From contig NZ_CABFVD010000009.1 in the NCBI RefSeq assembly GCF_902143515.1, positions 57,494 to 121,493 of the forward strand: 64,000 nt of DNA, written 5' to 3'. Shown here one piece after another: positions 35,357-44,995 of the stretch. Every line of letters starts with the position of its first letter. The first letter of the stretch is position 1. The DNA is from Hathewaya massiliensis. Its GTDB lineage: Bacteria > Bacillota > Clostridia > Clostridiales > Clostridiaceae. The notes beneath the pieces are model-generated. The model saw only the letters and a list, made by a program, of their open reading frames with translations. It did no database searches and was not told the origin of the DNA. The position numbers were made by a program, and so were the translations under genes.

Positions 35357-36574
35357 ATGTGGAAAACTCTTATAAAAAAAACCTTACCAGCTTTACTTTG
35401 TATTTCTTTAGTATTTCCCAGTATTGGTAATGTCTATGCAAATAATAATGCTACTAATAAAAATAATAATATAGATAATTCTCTATCAGAGAAGGAAGAA
35501 TTCACAAATTATCTACAAAAACTTTTTGACACAAAAAACGAAATATTTTTCTCTGGTGATTTAGAGCCCTTATTCGAATATTATGATACCTCTCAAAACT
35601 ATGGAAGATATTCTGTAGATCATGAAATTAGGCGTTTTAGATATTTAAGGGATTGGGCTTCCATAAGAGGAATTAAATTTACAGAAATTTCTTCTCAAGC
35701 TATGGTTAAAAACGTAAGTGGTTCAGGAGATTTAAAGAAAATTAGAGTAGATGAAGAATACAAATTTAAATATATCTATAAGGATGATGAAAATCCAATT
35801 GAAAATGTCTTTGGTGTAGCTCTTTTTCACACTTTAAAACTTAAAAAACGTGATGGAAATTGGAAGGTTTTCAATGACTACTACTTAGATTGTTTTGAAG
35901 ATGGACTAAAAGCATACAATGTAGATATAAAAGAAAAAAAACTTCCAGAGCCACAGCCGCAAAAATATGATTTAACAAAATTACCTCCAAGAAGCTCTTC
36001 TAATATTATACCCAGTCATAAATCCGCATACAATAGAGAAAAAGCTGCGCAATATGCAGATAGATATTCTGGGGTAACTTGGGCTAATGGTGGCATGACT
36101 CCAAAATACAACAAAAAATATAAGAACTTTACTGGTATAGGTGGAAATTGCACAAACTATATTTCTCAATGTCTAGGTGACGAAGAAGGTGGAGAGTTAA
36201 AACAAGGTAATGGATGGCATTCTGTAAAAGTATCTACTGGCGGTCATGAAGGCAGTTCTGCTTGGGTTAATGCCGATGCCTTTAAGAATTTTTTATTATA
36301 TAGTGGAAAAGGTAGACTTGTTAAAAGAGGAGAATTTAAAGACTTTTTAAAAGAAAATGAGATTAATTCAACTTCTTGTTTTGAAAATCTATATCTTGGT
36401 GATGTGGTATCCTATGCTAAAAAAAATGATATAGATCATAATGCTATAATAACTGGCTTTGATTCCCATGGATATCCTTTGGTGAACTCTCATACAATTG
36501 ATAGGTATCATGTTCCTTTTGATTTAGGTTGGGGTGATAAGGGAATTTATTTCTACTTAATTCACATAAGATAA
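35357..36574 (+). CDS. Secreted amidase-domain protein (Amidase_6)
   Basis: The product is 405 residues from the ATG at 35357 behind AAGGAG. A signal peptide (about 1-29, ending VYA) and an NTF2-like region (about 45-195, YFDTKNEIFFSGDLEPLF) precede a C-terminal amidase_6 domain. That domain starts at YNREKAAQYADRY and has the likely nucleophile in GGNCTNYISQCL (about residue 264) and His in IDHNAII (about 361). This domain occurs in secreted clostridial and bacillar proteins and is thought to cut peptidoglycan or peptide amides. It has no anchor motif. Single gene. Confidence 0.82.
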   Translation: MWKTLIKKTLPALLCISLVFPSIGNVYANNNATNKNNNIDNSLSEKEEFTNYLQKLFDTKNEIFFSGDLEPLFEYYDTSQNYGRYSVDHEIRRFRYLRDWASIRGIKFTEISSQAMVKNVSGSGDLKKIRVDEEYKFKYIYKDDENPIENVFGVALFHTLKLKKRDGNWKVFNDYYLDCFEDGLKAYNVDIKEKKLPEPQPQKYDLTKLPPRSSSNIIPSHKSAYNREKAAQYADRYSGVTWANGGMTPKYNKKYKNFTGIGGNCTNYISQCLGDEEGGELKQGNGWHSVKVSTGGHEGSSAWVNADAFKNFLLYSGKGRLVKRGEFKDFLKENEINSTSCFENLYLGDVVSYAKKNDIDHNAIITGFDSHGYPLVNSHTIDRYHVPFDLGWGDKGIYFYLIHIR

Positions 36575-36593
36575 TGGCATATAACTAAAAATT

Positions 36594-36640
36594 AACCCAT
36601 GCAAAAAAGTTTAAAAAACTTTATGCATGGGTTATATATT
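36594..36640 (+). terminator. Stem-loop after the amidase gene
   Basis: AACCCATGCA (36594-36603) pairs with TGCATGGGTT (36624-36633); the following ATATATT is a poor T-tract. Confidence 0.65.
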
Positions 36641-36711
36641 GCTTATAAACAGTTTAAATATAATCTAATAAAAATAAATTTGCTTTATAGTACTTTTTTA
36701 TTCCTCTTAAG

Positions 36712-37584
36712 CTAATTGAATTCATCATCAAGATTTTCTAAAAAAGAATGCTTTTCTCCTTTTATTTCCCATCCTAATATGGAATCCATACTTACATTTT
36801 GTGCTGCCCTAAAAATAGATTTATCTACATCTGGAAATCCTTTTTTTAATTCTTCAATTAAATCTTTAATTTCATAACGCTTGTTTCCTATTTTCTTTGC
36901 AGCTACCATGCAAGCACAGTTTAAAGGCCATATTCCACTTTTTTGTATAAACTTCTTTATATGTATCTCTTCTATATAATACATTGGACGTATAAGTTGA
37001 ATACCCTTAAAATTAGATGAATTTAATTTAGGGAGCATAGTCTTAAAATTTCCTGAATATAATACATTTAACATAGTTGTCTCTATAACATCATTAAAGT
37101 GATGTCCTAGGGCAACCTTATTACACCCAAGTTCCTGTGCTTTAGAATAAAGAGCACCTCTTCTCATTCTCGCACACATATAACAAGGATAATCCTTTGC
37201 TATGTTATCTACCACATCAAATATATCTGAATTATATATTTTTAAAGGTATATTTAAATACTCACAATTTTCCACCAATAACTTTCTAATATCTGCATGA
37301 TAACCAGGATCCATACAAACAAATTCTAATTCAAAATTCATTTGCCCATGACGTTTTAACTCTTGAAATAATTTTGCAAGTAATAAACTATCCTTACCAC
37401 CAGATATAGCTACAAGAATTTTATCCCCTTCTTCTACAAGTTTATAATCCTTTATAGCTCTAATAAATTTTGTCCAAATATGTTTTCTATATTTTGTTAT
37501 TATACTTCTCTCTATATCTTTTAAAGGTTTTCTCTCATTAGAAGGGATTAAAACCTCGCAACCTTCTCCTGCTATACCACTCAT
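36712..37584 (-). CDS. TtcA-like PP-loop ATPase (tRNA 2-thiolation family)
   Basis: The product is 290 residues. The PP-loop is AISGGKDS (about 60-67), followed by DPGYH. A CYMC pair (about 134-137) and a third cysteine in LNCACM (about 225) match the three ligands of the TtcA iron-sulfur cluster. GHHFNDVIET is the second nucleotide-site motif. TtcA enzymes thiolate cytidine 32 in tRNA; several paralogues with this layout exist in clostridia, so the exact nucleotide is uncertain. It has a GAGGTGATTTT ribosome site. Confidence 0.85.
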   Translation of the reverse strand: MSGIAGEGCEVLIPSNERKPLKDIERSIITKYRKHIWTKFIRAIKDYKLVEEGDKILVAISGGKDSLLLAKLFQELKRHGQMNFELEFVCMDPGYHADIRKLLVENCEYLNIPLKIYNSDIFDVVDNIAKDYPCYMCARMRRGALYSKAQELGCNKVALGHHFNDVIETTMLNVLYSGNFKTMLPKLNSSNFKGIQLIRPMYYIEEIHIKKFIQKSGIWPLNCACMVAAKKIGNKRYEIKDLIEELKKGFPDVDKSIFRAAQNVSMDSILGWEIKGEKHSFLENLDDEFN

Positions 37585-37679
37585 AAAATCACCTCACTTT
37601 TCTACAAACCATTATAACATAAGGTAACCATTAGTTTATATAGATTATAAAATTTCAGTTTAACTAGAATATGTATAGG

Positions 37680-38633
37680 TTATTCTATCATAACCTTAGA
37701 CCATTTTATATTATCTATGTACTTTTCTACAAAATTCTTGTTCATGCTAGGATGAATAGTGTCTTCATGAAGTATAGTTATAGTTGCCATAGTTATGGCA
37801 TATATTACGGTATCTTCTATAGATAGTCCATTAATATAACCGTATCCTATTCCTGCTACAAAAGCATCCCCTGCTCCAGTGACATTTTTAACTTCTACAT
37901 CTTCTGCCTTAAATTGTCCCATTTTTTCTCCATCGGAAAAGAAAATCCCCTCTTCATCAAGGCTTATAAATACATTTTTAACACCTAGTGAATGAAAATA
38001 TTTAACTACTTTTTTCAAATCATCTATGCCATTTATCTTTATTCCACTTAAAACTTCTGCTTCATATCTATTAGGCTTTATGGTATGAAAATACTTAACT
38101 AAAGCCTTAACTTTTTCTGCTTTGCAGGCTGATACTGGATCCAATATAAACTTAGTTTTACCATAGAATTTTTTTAATATATATTCTAATATAGCTGGAT
38201 TATCTGTATCTAGAATAGTATACTCTGCATTTTCTATAACTTCAGATTTAGAGTCTATAAATTCAGGAGAAATCTTATCTATGCTCTTCATGTCTGCAAC
38301 TGCAGATACCATTTCACCTCTTTCATCTAAAATAGCCATATAAGTTGGCGTGGACTCCCCCTTTAAAACTAAAGAGTCGCTCATATTGTATCCAATATAC
38401 CTAGAATGCTGAATCATGCTGCTTCCCTTTTCATCATCACCTAAAATGGATATAAACTTAGTCTTAACTCCTACCCTTGCCATATTTTCTGCAATATTTC
38501 TACAAACACCACCAAAAGACATTTTCACCCTTCCTGGTGTAGAATTACATTTGATATAATTTTCCACACAAAATCCAAATATATCAACTACAGAAGCTCC
38601 TAAAACTAACATGTATGATTCTTTTGTACTCAT
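37680..38633 (-). CDS. PfkB-family carbohydrate / nucleoside kinase
   Basis: The product is 317 residues. The N-terminal PfkB motif is GGVCRNIAENMARVG (about 42-56), and the C-terminal one is VTGAGDAFVAG with the catalytic Asp near 257. The opening LVLGASVVDIFG and GGVCRNIAEN look most like pseudouridine kinase (PsuK) or related nucleoside kinases, but no pseudouridine glycosidase gene is adjacent, so the substrate is left open. The start uses GAGGCGG; an internal ATG at codon 8 is a weaker option. Confidence 0.88.
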   Translation of the reverse strand: MSTKESYMLVLGASVVDIFGFCVENYIKCNSTPGRVKMSFGGVCRNIAENMARVGVKTKFISILGDDEKGSSMIQHSRYIGYNMSDSLVLKGESTPTYMAILDERGEMVSAVADMKSIDKISPEFIDSKSEVIENAEYTILDTDNPAILEYILKKFYGKTKFILDPVSACKAEKVKALVKYFHTIKPNRYEAEVLSGIKINGIDDLKKVVKYFHSLGVKNVFISLDEEGIFFSDGEKMGQFKAEDVEVKNVTGAGDAFVAGIGYGYINGLSIEDTVIYAITMATITILHEDTIHPSMNKNFVEKYIDNIKWSKVMIE

Positions 38634-38951
38634 TTTTCTACCGCCTCTCTAATTCTTAACTAAATTATTTTAACATATTTATAAGGTTGTAGTGAATAGG
38701 TATTTTAAAATAAATCAAATTATTCAAACTTAATCTGTATATAATTTGGGGATTAATTAATACTATCTGTATATAATCTTTGAATTTAATAATACTATCT
38801 ATATATAGCATTATTAAATTTTATAATTTTATGTAACTTATCTATTAATTTTGATAATTTTAATTAAAAAATTAGTTGTTTGATGATATAATATAAAAAA
38901 TGAGTAATAAAATGTCATAAAAATGATAAATAAGGCATTTGGAGGTGTGGT
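38634..38951. other. AT-rich gap with short tandem repeat and promoter
   Basis: This gap contains 2.7 imperfect copies of a unit of about 31 bases (38731-38820; see repeat entry) and, near its right end, an extended -10 element TGATATAAT (38884-38892) that should drive the gene at 38952. Confidence 0.5.
38731..38820. repeat. Imperfect tandem repeat, unit about 31 bases
   Basis: The units share AATACTATCTGTATATAAT and differ mainly in their tails; they begin near 38731, 38758 and 38791. Too few and too uneven for CRISPR. Confidence 0.55.
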
Positions 38952-39476
38952 ATGAATTTAGCCACTGGAGTATTCTCTGAAATTACGAGCAAAATAGCTT
39001 TTATTATCAAAAATTATTCATATAGTAATAATAAAAATAATCTTTTTTTTATAAACTGGGATGAAATTAAATTTAAAATTTCTTCCTTAACACTAGTAGA
39101 GTTTTCCGACCTTATTCTTTATATATTTAAATTAAAAGACTTTACTGTGGATACCTTTTATCCTTTTTTTGAAGGTAAAAGATTTCACTTACATAAAGAT
39201 TCCCAAAACTATGTTCTAGAATGTAGAGTTTTCTGTAAAACAGAATCATTATGTAAACCTCTAGCTGTGGACCTAAAAGAATTTATGATTGATAATAAGA
39301 TTTCAAAGGGATTTATAGCATGTACTGGAAAGTATACTAAGGAGTGTATCGATTATTGTTCTCTTATGAATATAGAACTTCTAAGTATTGATGATATTAT
39401 TTTTAATCTACAGCATTTAGATAAAAATGTTTTATCTTTAGTTTTAAATCATTTAAATCATGAATTTTATTATTAA
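38952..39476 (+). CDS. Mrr-like restriction-endonuclease-fold protein with altered active site
   Basis: The product is 174 residues. The C-terminal part, FTVDTFYPFFEGKRFHLHK, YVLECRVFCKTE, then KGFIACTGKYTKECIDYC and IELLSIDDII, follows the strand-helix order of Mrr-type endonuclease domains. In those, a GxD...(Q/E)xK site precedes a helix and a late IxLIDxxxL strand. Here the usual ExK reads ECR and no clear GxD aspartate precedes it, so catalysis may be lost. It has a GGAGGTGTGGT ribosome site. There is no partner methylase or restriction gene nearby. The fold is inferred; the function is unknown. Confidence 0.5.
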   Translation: MNLATGVFSEITSKIAFIIKNYSYSNNKNNLFFINWDEIKFKISSLTLVEFSDLILYIFKLKDFTVDTFYPFFEGKRFHLHKDSQNYVLECRVFCKTESLCKPLAVDLKEFMIDNKISKGFIACTGKYTKECIDYCSLMNIELLSIDDIIFNLQHLDKNVLSLVLNHLNHEFYY

Positions 39477-39556
39477 TAAAAACATATAAAGTAAAAATAT
39501 GTTGCTTTTCCCCTCTTATCATATTTTAAAATAGAAAAAATATAGTTGGTACTAAT

Positions 39557-39590
39557 AAAAATAGCCCAATTAGGGCTATTTCTATTAATA
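39557..39590. terminator. Terminator between convergent genes
   Basis: AAATAGCCC and GGGCTATTT form a 9-bp stem around a 5-base loop, with A/T on both sides. Confidence 0.75.
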
Positions 39591-40868
39591 CAATTTTTTA
39601 ATTTTAAATAATCTATCTAGTGCTTCCCAGTTTTGTGGAAATGGTCTTCCTAATGCCCAGTAACTAACTCCCTTTAGTCCATACCTTCTAACTAAGTCTG
39701 CCTTACGTTCTATGCTCCTCACATCTTCAAACCAAACCACATGCTCTCTTCCATTCTGATCTAAATAAGTGTAATAAGGTGATTTGCTTTTTATGTCATA
39801 TTTTATCTCTGCTCCATATCTCCTAGCCCTATCTATAGCTTCTACATTTCCTATAGACTCTGCAAATTCTCCTCCTGGAGTATATGGAAGAGTCCAATCA
39901 TAACCATAATAAGGTACGCCCATCATTATCTTCTTTGGGTCAATTACTGAAACAGCATATCTAATAACTTTTTCAACTTCATTTACTGGAGCTACGGCCA
40001 TTGGAGGGCCACCTGACCATCCCCATTCATAGGTCATTATTATTACAAAATCTACAATATCTCCTATAGTCTTATAATCATGAGCACCATGCCAACTTCC
40101 TTCTTTTGCATCGTAAGTCTTAGGTGCTAGGGCAGCTGATAGTTTATAACTTGCTGATATAGCCATTTTTAACTTTCTTAAAAAGTTATTGTAATCTTCT
40201 CTTTGATTTGGAGGTATCCTTTCAAAATCAATTATAACCCCATAATAATTTTTTGCCTTTAATACATTAAGAATATTATTAATTAAAGTTTTCTGTAATT
40301 CATCATTTTTTAAAATATCACTTATTAATTGTGTATCAAAATTTGCTCCAGATATATTACTTATAGAAAGCATTGGAGCAACTTTATTTTCCCTTGCTAT
40401 AGCTAGGATATTTTCATCCTTTAATGGGGTTAAACTACCATCTTTATTAACATGATAACTAAAGGGCGACACATAAGTTAGGTATTGTATGCTTTCAGAT
40501 AAAACACTTTTCTCTCTTTCCTCTGTACTAGGCTGAATAAATGCGTTTACTTCTATATCACCATAAGCTCTCTCCTTTTCAGGTATTCTTAAAACCTGTC
40601 CAGGATAAATAAAATCACTGCTAGATATATTATTCAGTTCTAGAATCCTCTCAGGTGGAACTAAAAATCTTCTCGATATACTCCATATGGTATCACCAGG
40701 ATTTACTCTATAAGTTCTTTCTTTAGCCGGTATTATTAAACTTTGTCCAAGGACTAACTGGTTTGGACTTTGAATTTTATTCGCGTTTATAATATCCGCC
40801 TCAGTGACACCATAGTTTCTTGCAATGGAATAAATTGTATCTCCCCTTCTAACTATATGAATAACCAA
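39585..40868 (-). CDS. LysM-GH18 peptidoglycan hydrolase (YaaH/SleL-like)
   Basis: The product is 427 residues, starting at a TTG (40868) just after AAGGGA. Two LysM modules (about 1-47 and 51-95; RRGDTIYSIARNYGVTEADI and NPGDTIWSISRRF) bind glycan. A glycoside hydrolase 18 domain follows, with the catalytic Glu in VIIDFERI (about 214) and YYGYDWTLPY. This is the layout of the cortex-fragment lytic N-acetylglucosaminidase SleL/YaaH, which acts on muramic-lactam glycan during spore germination. There is no signal peptide, as in those spore enzymes. This agrees with a sporulating host and with the PdaA-like gene nearby. Confidence 0.9.
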   Translation of the reverse strand: MVIHIVRRGDTIYSIARNYGVTEADIINANKIQSPNQLVLGQSLIIPAKERTYRVNPGDTIWSISRRFLVPPERILELNNISSSDFIYPGQVLRIPEKERAYGDIEVNAFIQPSTEEREKSVLSESIQYLTYVSPFSYHVNKDGSLTPLKDENILAIARENKVAPMLSISNISGANFDTQLISDILKNDELQKTLINNILNVLKAKNYYGVIIDFERIPPNQREDYNNFLRKLKMAISASYKLSAALAPKTYDAKEGSWHGAHDYKTIGDIVDFVIIMTYEWGWSGGPPMAVAPVNEVEKVIRYAVSVIDPKKIMMGVPYYGYDWTLPYTPGGEFAESIGNVEAIDRARRYGAEIKYDIKSKSPYYTYLDQNGREHVVWFEDVRSIERKADLVRRYGLKGVSYWALGRPFPQNWEALDRLFKIKKLY

Positions 40869-41061
40869 AGAAATCCCTTCTTAAAATTGCTTTCACCATT
40901 AATATATTCCATAGATTATTTATGGTTAATTTAAATATATATATTTTACCCTTTCCATTTTTAAAATAATAGACTTATCCATTTAAAATATTTGAGTTGA
41001 AATTTTTATTATTATAGGGTAATCTCTTATTAAGAATAATTATTAATTAGGAGTGAGTGAT

Positions 41062-41820
41062 TTGAAAATATATTCTTGGAACGTAAATGGCCTTAGAGCT
41101 ATAATGAAGAAAAATTTTTTAGAATTTATAGAGGAATATGATCCAGATATACTATGTATACAAGAAACCAAACTTCAAGATGCAGACCTTACAGACTCTC
41201 TTAAAAATATAAAAGGATATCATTCTTATTTTTCCTTTGCAGAGAAAAAAGGATATAGTGGAGTTGCTACCTTTACTAAAGAAGAACCTATTTCCGTTAA
41301 ACATGGTATTGGAATACCTGAGTTTGACTCTGAAGGAAGAATTTTTATAACTGAGTTCTCTAGTTTTACACTACTTAATATATACTTTCCAAATGGTCAA
41401 ATGAGTGAAGAGAGATTAAATTATAAAATGGATTTTTATGATGCAATATTAGAATACTGTAACAAGGAAGTTAATAATGGTAAAAATCTTATAATTTGTG
41501 GAGATTATAATACAGCTCATACCCCTATGGATATAAAAAATGCAAAGGCTAACAAAAAAACCTCTGGTTTCTTACCAATGGAAAGAGCATGGATAGATAA
41601 ATTTATTGGGGAAGGATACACAGATACTTTTAGACATTTTAACCCCGAAGAAATTAAGTATTCTTGGTGGAGTTATAGATTTAAAGCAAGAGAAAGAAAC
41701 ACTGGTTGGAGAATTGACTATCACTTTGTCTCAAATAATTTTCTAGATAAAGTTAAGGGAGCTAGCATTTTAAATGAGGTTATGGGATCAGATCATTGCC
41801 CTGTTGTTATAGAAATATAA
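41062..41820 (+). CDS. exoA: Exodeoxyribonuclease III (AP endonuclease)
   Basis: The product is 252 residues, starting at TTG 41062, seven bases after AGGAG; a GTG three codons earlier overlaps that site. The product begins KIYSWNVNGLRA. The metal Glu lies in QETKLQ, further active-site residues are in CGDYNTAH, and the end is SDHCPVVIE with the catalytic His. It repairs abasic sites and trims 3' ends in base excision repair. It is a single gene, with a perfect terminator palindrome directly after the stop. Confidence 0.95.
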   Translation: MKIYSWNVNGLRAIMKKNFLEFIEEYDPDILCIQETKLQDADLTDSLKNIKGYHSYFSFAEKKGYSGVATFTKEEPISVKHGIGIPEFDSEGRIFITEFSSFTLLNIYFPNGQMSEERLNYKMDFYDAILEYCNKEVNNGKNLIICGDYNTAHTPMDIKNAKANKKTSGFLPMERAWIDKFIGEGYTDTFRHFNPEEIKYSWWSYRFKARERNTGWRIDYHFVSNNFLDKVKGASILNEVMGSDHCPVVIEI

Positions 41821-41850
41821 AAAAGGTGCAAAAATTTTTGCACCTTTTTT
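41820..41850. terminator. Perfect palindromic terminator after exoA
   Basis: AAAAAGGTGCAAAAA and its complement form a continuous stem with hardly any loop, then TTTTTT. Confidence 0.88.
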
Positions 41851-41857
41851 ATTTAGT

Positions 41858-41952
41858 TTCCGAGTTGAATATTACTTAAATAAGAATATTAATCGTCACA
41901 AGTTATCCCTCTTCACACCGTAATTCCAAATTGGACATTACTTAAATAAGAA
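41858..41952. repeat. Direct repeat: duplicated 3' end of the next gene
   Basis: Two 29-base copies (41858-41886 and 41924-41952) match at about 25 positions and share ATTACTTAAATAAGAA. The second contains the stop and last codons of the IseA-like gene. It looks like a short local duplication. Confidence 0.6.
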
Positions 41953-42801
41953 CCAACACTTAGTAAAAACCCATTTCCCATTTTCACGAATAAGCTTTAA
42001 TTCTTGTTTTCTAAGCTCAGGACCATGCACAGTACCCCTCTTTTCAGTAAGAGATACCTTTATTTTATCTCCTTCTTGTATTGCCTTAAACTCTGTTATT
42101 GGTTGTCTATAGGTTATTACATCTCCTATTTGACCTACTATTATATAAAGCTTACCATCTTCTGTTAGAGATACATCGTCTGCTATTTTCTTAGCTTCAC
42201 TTTCTGTAAAGGTTCCCTTAAACACATCTACTATTTGATCTTTTGATGTAAATCTAGGACTAGTATAACATATCTTTTCCTGTATAGTTTCATACTCAAT
42301 GTTCTCAAAATTTTCTATACTTGAATACCATAAATCTAAGGCTGTTCTAGCTTTTTTTAGAATTTCTTCTTTACTTAATTCTGTATTATTTACATCTACA
42401 GGTTTTTTCTCATCCTTAGGTAACTTTTTATCTTCAACTTTATTTTTTTTAACTTCTTTTTTAGCTTCTTTTTTAACTTCTTTTTCTACTTTGTTATTAT
42501 CCACTAATGCTGAATTATTTTTCTTATTATCTGTTGCCTTTAACGCCTGATTTTCATTATCTTTTTTCTCTTCGCTTACTGTTACTAAATTATCTTTCTT
42601 CTCTTCATTATTTTTTTTATCAGTTAATGGAATGTTTATATTATCTTTTTCAGAACTTTCCTTATTTTCTGATAACACTTTTGTTTTCTCATTCTCCGCT
42701 ATAGACTTTTTATTTGATATACTATAGGCACTCACCCCTACAGTAGTTGTAATTAATAATGATATTAATAATACCTTTGATATCCTTGATAACTTTATCA
42801 T
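41938..42801 (-). CDS. Membrane- or secretion-targeted protein with IseA-like C-terminal domain
   Basis: The product is 287 residues. An N-terminal hydrophobic segment (about 6-26) acts as signal or anchor, then a very charged Lys/Glu/Asn region of about 110 residues (EVKKEAKKEVKKNKVEDKK), then a globular domain from about 150 (ARTALDLWYSSIENFENIEY). That domain (FTSKDQIVDVFKGTFTESEAKKI, LTEDGKLYIIVGQ) resembles the IseA/YoeB family that inhibits DL-endopeptidase autolysins in Bacillus. The assignment comes from memory of the pattern and is moderate. It has a GGAGATGTG ribosome site. Confidence 0.6.
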   Translation of the reverse strand: MIKLSRISKVLLISLLITTTVGVSAYSISNKKSIAENEKTKVLSENKESSEKDNINIPLTDKKNNEEKKDNLVTVSEEKKDNENQALKATDNKKNNSALVDNNKVEKEVKKEAKKEVKKNKVEDKKLPKDEKKPVDVNNTELSKEEILKKARTALDLWYSSIENFENIEYETIQEKICYTSPRFTSKDQIVDVFKGTFTESEAKKIADDVSLTEDGKLYIIVGQIGDVITYRQPITEFKAIQEGDKIKVSLTEKRGTVHGPELRKQELKLIRENGKWVFTKCWFLFK

Positions 42802-42923
42802 GAATACACATCTCCTAAAATAATATTTTAAATCCTTACACTTATTATTATAGGTTAAATGCTATATGAATAAGCTACAATATTATTTAAAAGATGCTAC
42901 AAATTGGTTACAAATAAGTTTGT

Positions 42924-42963
42924 ATAAAAAAACCATATTAAGATTCATATCCTAATATGGTTT
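42924..42963 (-). terminator. Terminator of aspA
   Basis: On the minus strand AAACCATATTA and TAATATGGTTT pair, followed by TTTTTTATAC. Confidence 0.85.
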
Positions 42964-42970
42964 AAATAAT

Positions 42971-44383
42971 CTATTTAGAAATAAGTTCTTTTGCAGATAT
43001 TCCTGGTTCTGTCATTCCATTTGTATCTAATATTTTATCTAGTTGTTCTTCTGTGAATATCCCTTCTTCTATTGCAATTTTTCTTACAGGCTCTCCTGTT
43101 TTTAATGCAGTTTTTGCAATTTTAGCTGCTTCTTTATATCCTACATGTGGACATATTGCAGTGATTATACCTACACTATTTTCTACTAAGGATTCACATC
43201 TTTCTCTATTTGCAGTTATTCCTATTATACAATTTTTAATAAAGGTATTTACACCATTTTTTAATGTATCTATGGATTCAAATAAATTGTAGAATATTAC
43301 AGGTTCAAAGGCATTTAATTCTAATTGTCCAGCCTCTGCAGCCATGGTTATAGTCATATCATTTCCTATAATATTAAATGCTACTTGGCTCACAACCTCT
43401 GGTATTACAGGGTTTACCTTTCCTGGCATAATAGAAGAACCATTTTGTTTTGGTGGAAGATTAATTTCTCCAAATCCAGTTCTAGGTCCTGATGACATAA
43501 GCCTTAAGTCATTTGCCATTTTAGATAAGTTAACTGCACAAGTTTTAATAGCTCCTGATACAGCCACAATTACATCTAGGTTTTGAGTTGAGTCAACTAA
43601 GTCTTCAGCTTGTACAAATTCTATACCTGTTACCTTAGCAAGAGCTGGAACTACCTCTTTAAAGTAATATTCATCAGCATTTATTCCAGTTCCTATAGCT
43701 GTTCCACCCATATTTACAACCCTTAAATCTTCTTTAACCTTTTCAATTCTCTTTATATCTCTTTTAATAGCAGAACTGTACGCCTTAAATTCTTGGCCTA
43801 ATCTAATAGGCACAGCGTCTTGCATTTGAGTTCTTCCCATTTTTATAACATCATCAAACTCTTTAGCTTTTACTAAAAGAGCATCTTCTAATTCATTAAG
43901 TGATGCTAAAGCCCTATCTAGTAAATTTATAGTAGTTATCTTACCTGCTGTTGGAATAACATCATTAGTAGATTGTCCCATATTTACATGGTCATTTGGG
44001 TGAACCATATCATATGCGCCTTTCACTCCGCCTAATATTTCTCCAGCTCTATTTGCTACAACTTCATTTACATTCATATTTGCAGAAGTTCCTGCTCCAC
44101 CTTGAATAGGATCTACTATAAATTCCTCATGTAATTTTCCACTAATTATTTCATCACAAGCTTTAATAATAGCTTCTTCAATTTTCTTATCTAATAATTT
44201 TGCTTCATAGTTTGCTATAGCCGAAGCTTTTTTTACCTCAGCAAGACTTATTATAAATTGTGTGTGCATAGAACGGTTTGTTATTCTAAAATTTTCGCAC
44301 CCTCTTAAAGTTTGTACTCCATAATAAGCTTCTTTAGGCACATTCTTTTCACCTATAGAGTCACTTTCAATTCTAAATTCCAT
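42971..44383 (-). CDS. aspA: Aspartate ammonia-lyase (aspartase)
   Basis: The product is 470 residues, the usual aspartase length. The N-terminus FRIESDSIGEKNVPKEAYYG and GRTQMQDAVPIRLGQEF, together with the superfamily signature GSSIMPGKVNPV (about 317-328) holding the catalytic serine, point to aspartase rather than fumarase. It converts aspartate to fumarate and ammonia, a route used by clostridia that ferment amino acids. It is divergent from a dicarboxylate/amino-acid symporter, which would bring in the substrate. It has a GGAGGGGTATTT ribosome site. Confidence 0.93.
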   Translation of the reverse strand: MEFRIESDSIGEKNVPKEAYYGVQTLRGCENFRITNRSMHTQFIISLAEVKKASAIANYEAKLLDKKIEEAIIKACDEIISGKLHEEFIVDPIQGGAGTSANMNVNEVVANRAGEILGGVKGAYDMVHPNDHVNMGQSTNDVIPTAGKITTINLLDRALASLNELEDALLVKAKEFDDVIKMGRTQMQDAVPIRLGQEFKAYSSAIKRDIKRIEKVKEDLRVVNMGGTAIGTGINADEYYFKEVVPALAKVTGIEFVQAEDLVDSTQNLDVIVAVSGAIKTCAVNLSKMANDLRLMSSGPRTGFGEINLPPKQNGSSIMPGKVNPVIPEVVSQVAFNIIGNDMTITMAAEAGQLELNAFEPVIFYNLFESIDTLKNGVNTFIKNCIIGITANRERCESLVENSVGIITAICPHVGYKEAAKIAKTALKTGEPVRKIAIEEGIFTEEQLDKILDTNGMTEPGISAKELISK

Positions 44384-44995
44384 AAATACCCCTCCATTTT
44401 ATATAAAAAACTTTAAACACATAAAAATATGTAAATCATAATTAGCTCTCTAAGCTTTAAAGAGATTTCTCCCTCCACTTAGACTCAAAACTAGTTATCC
44501 AATAATCATCTTCTCTTTACTAGCACTTTTTAAAAACATGTGAATATTAGTAAGCATAGTTATAAACATAGTTATCGGATAAAATGAATTAAATCTTTCA
44601 TTTTAATTATAATACTAATATAAATAAATACAAGGTCATCTAGAAGCCTCTCATCTTTTTTATTCTTATTTAGAAGAGTTTTTGCAAGATTTCTTTTAAA
44701 TTTCACTTAATTTCAAAAAATAAAAAAATCGCTTCTACTTTTAAATTGAAAGACTTTTTACATTCAGTAAAGGGAATTCTTAGCTTTAGAAATGTCTTTT
44801 GCTCTAACTTTGAAGAATACCATAGAATTAAAGCATATGTTTATGAAATAATTTAAATACTAAGTTTAAATACTATTTTGGTATACTTATTTGTAAATCT
44901 TTTATTAATTATTGAATATTTTAAATACTTATTGTATAATTAACTTTAATAATTATAAGACTAAATGATAATTAAAATCAAAGAGGTGATTGCTA
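44384..44995. other. Long divergent regulatory region between aspA and the symporter
   Basis: This 612-base gap contains a mosaic repeat (44445-44540; separate entry). It also holds a weaker hairpin, AATTCTTAGCTTTAGA...TCTAACTTTGAAGAAT (about 44774-44818), that resembles the second repeat module. The right end, before the symporter, is AT-rich promoter-like DNA. No reading frame is convincing. Confidence 0.5.
44445..44540. repeat. Mosaic intergenic repeat, two modules
   Basis: The first module (44445-44486) reads on the minus strand AGTCTAAGTGGAGGG...TCTTTAAAGCTTAGAGAG and matches the AAAGCTTAGAAAT modules at 50311, 50591 and 54141. The second (44495-44540), TTATCCAATAATC...CTAGCACTTTTTAAAAA, matches 48999-49040. 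Confidence 0.55.

Noticed and set aside
38731..38820. Short spaced repeats that could suggest a CRISPR array
   Set aside because: Only two to three uneven, AT-rich units with no constant repeat, no spacers of fixed length and no cas genes.
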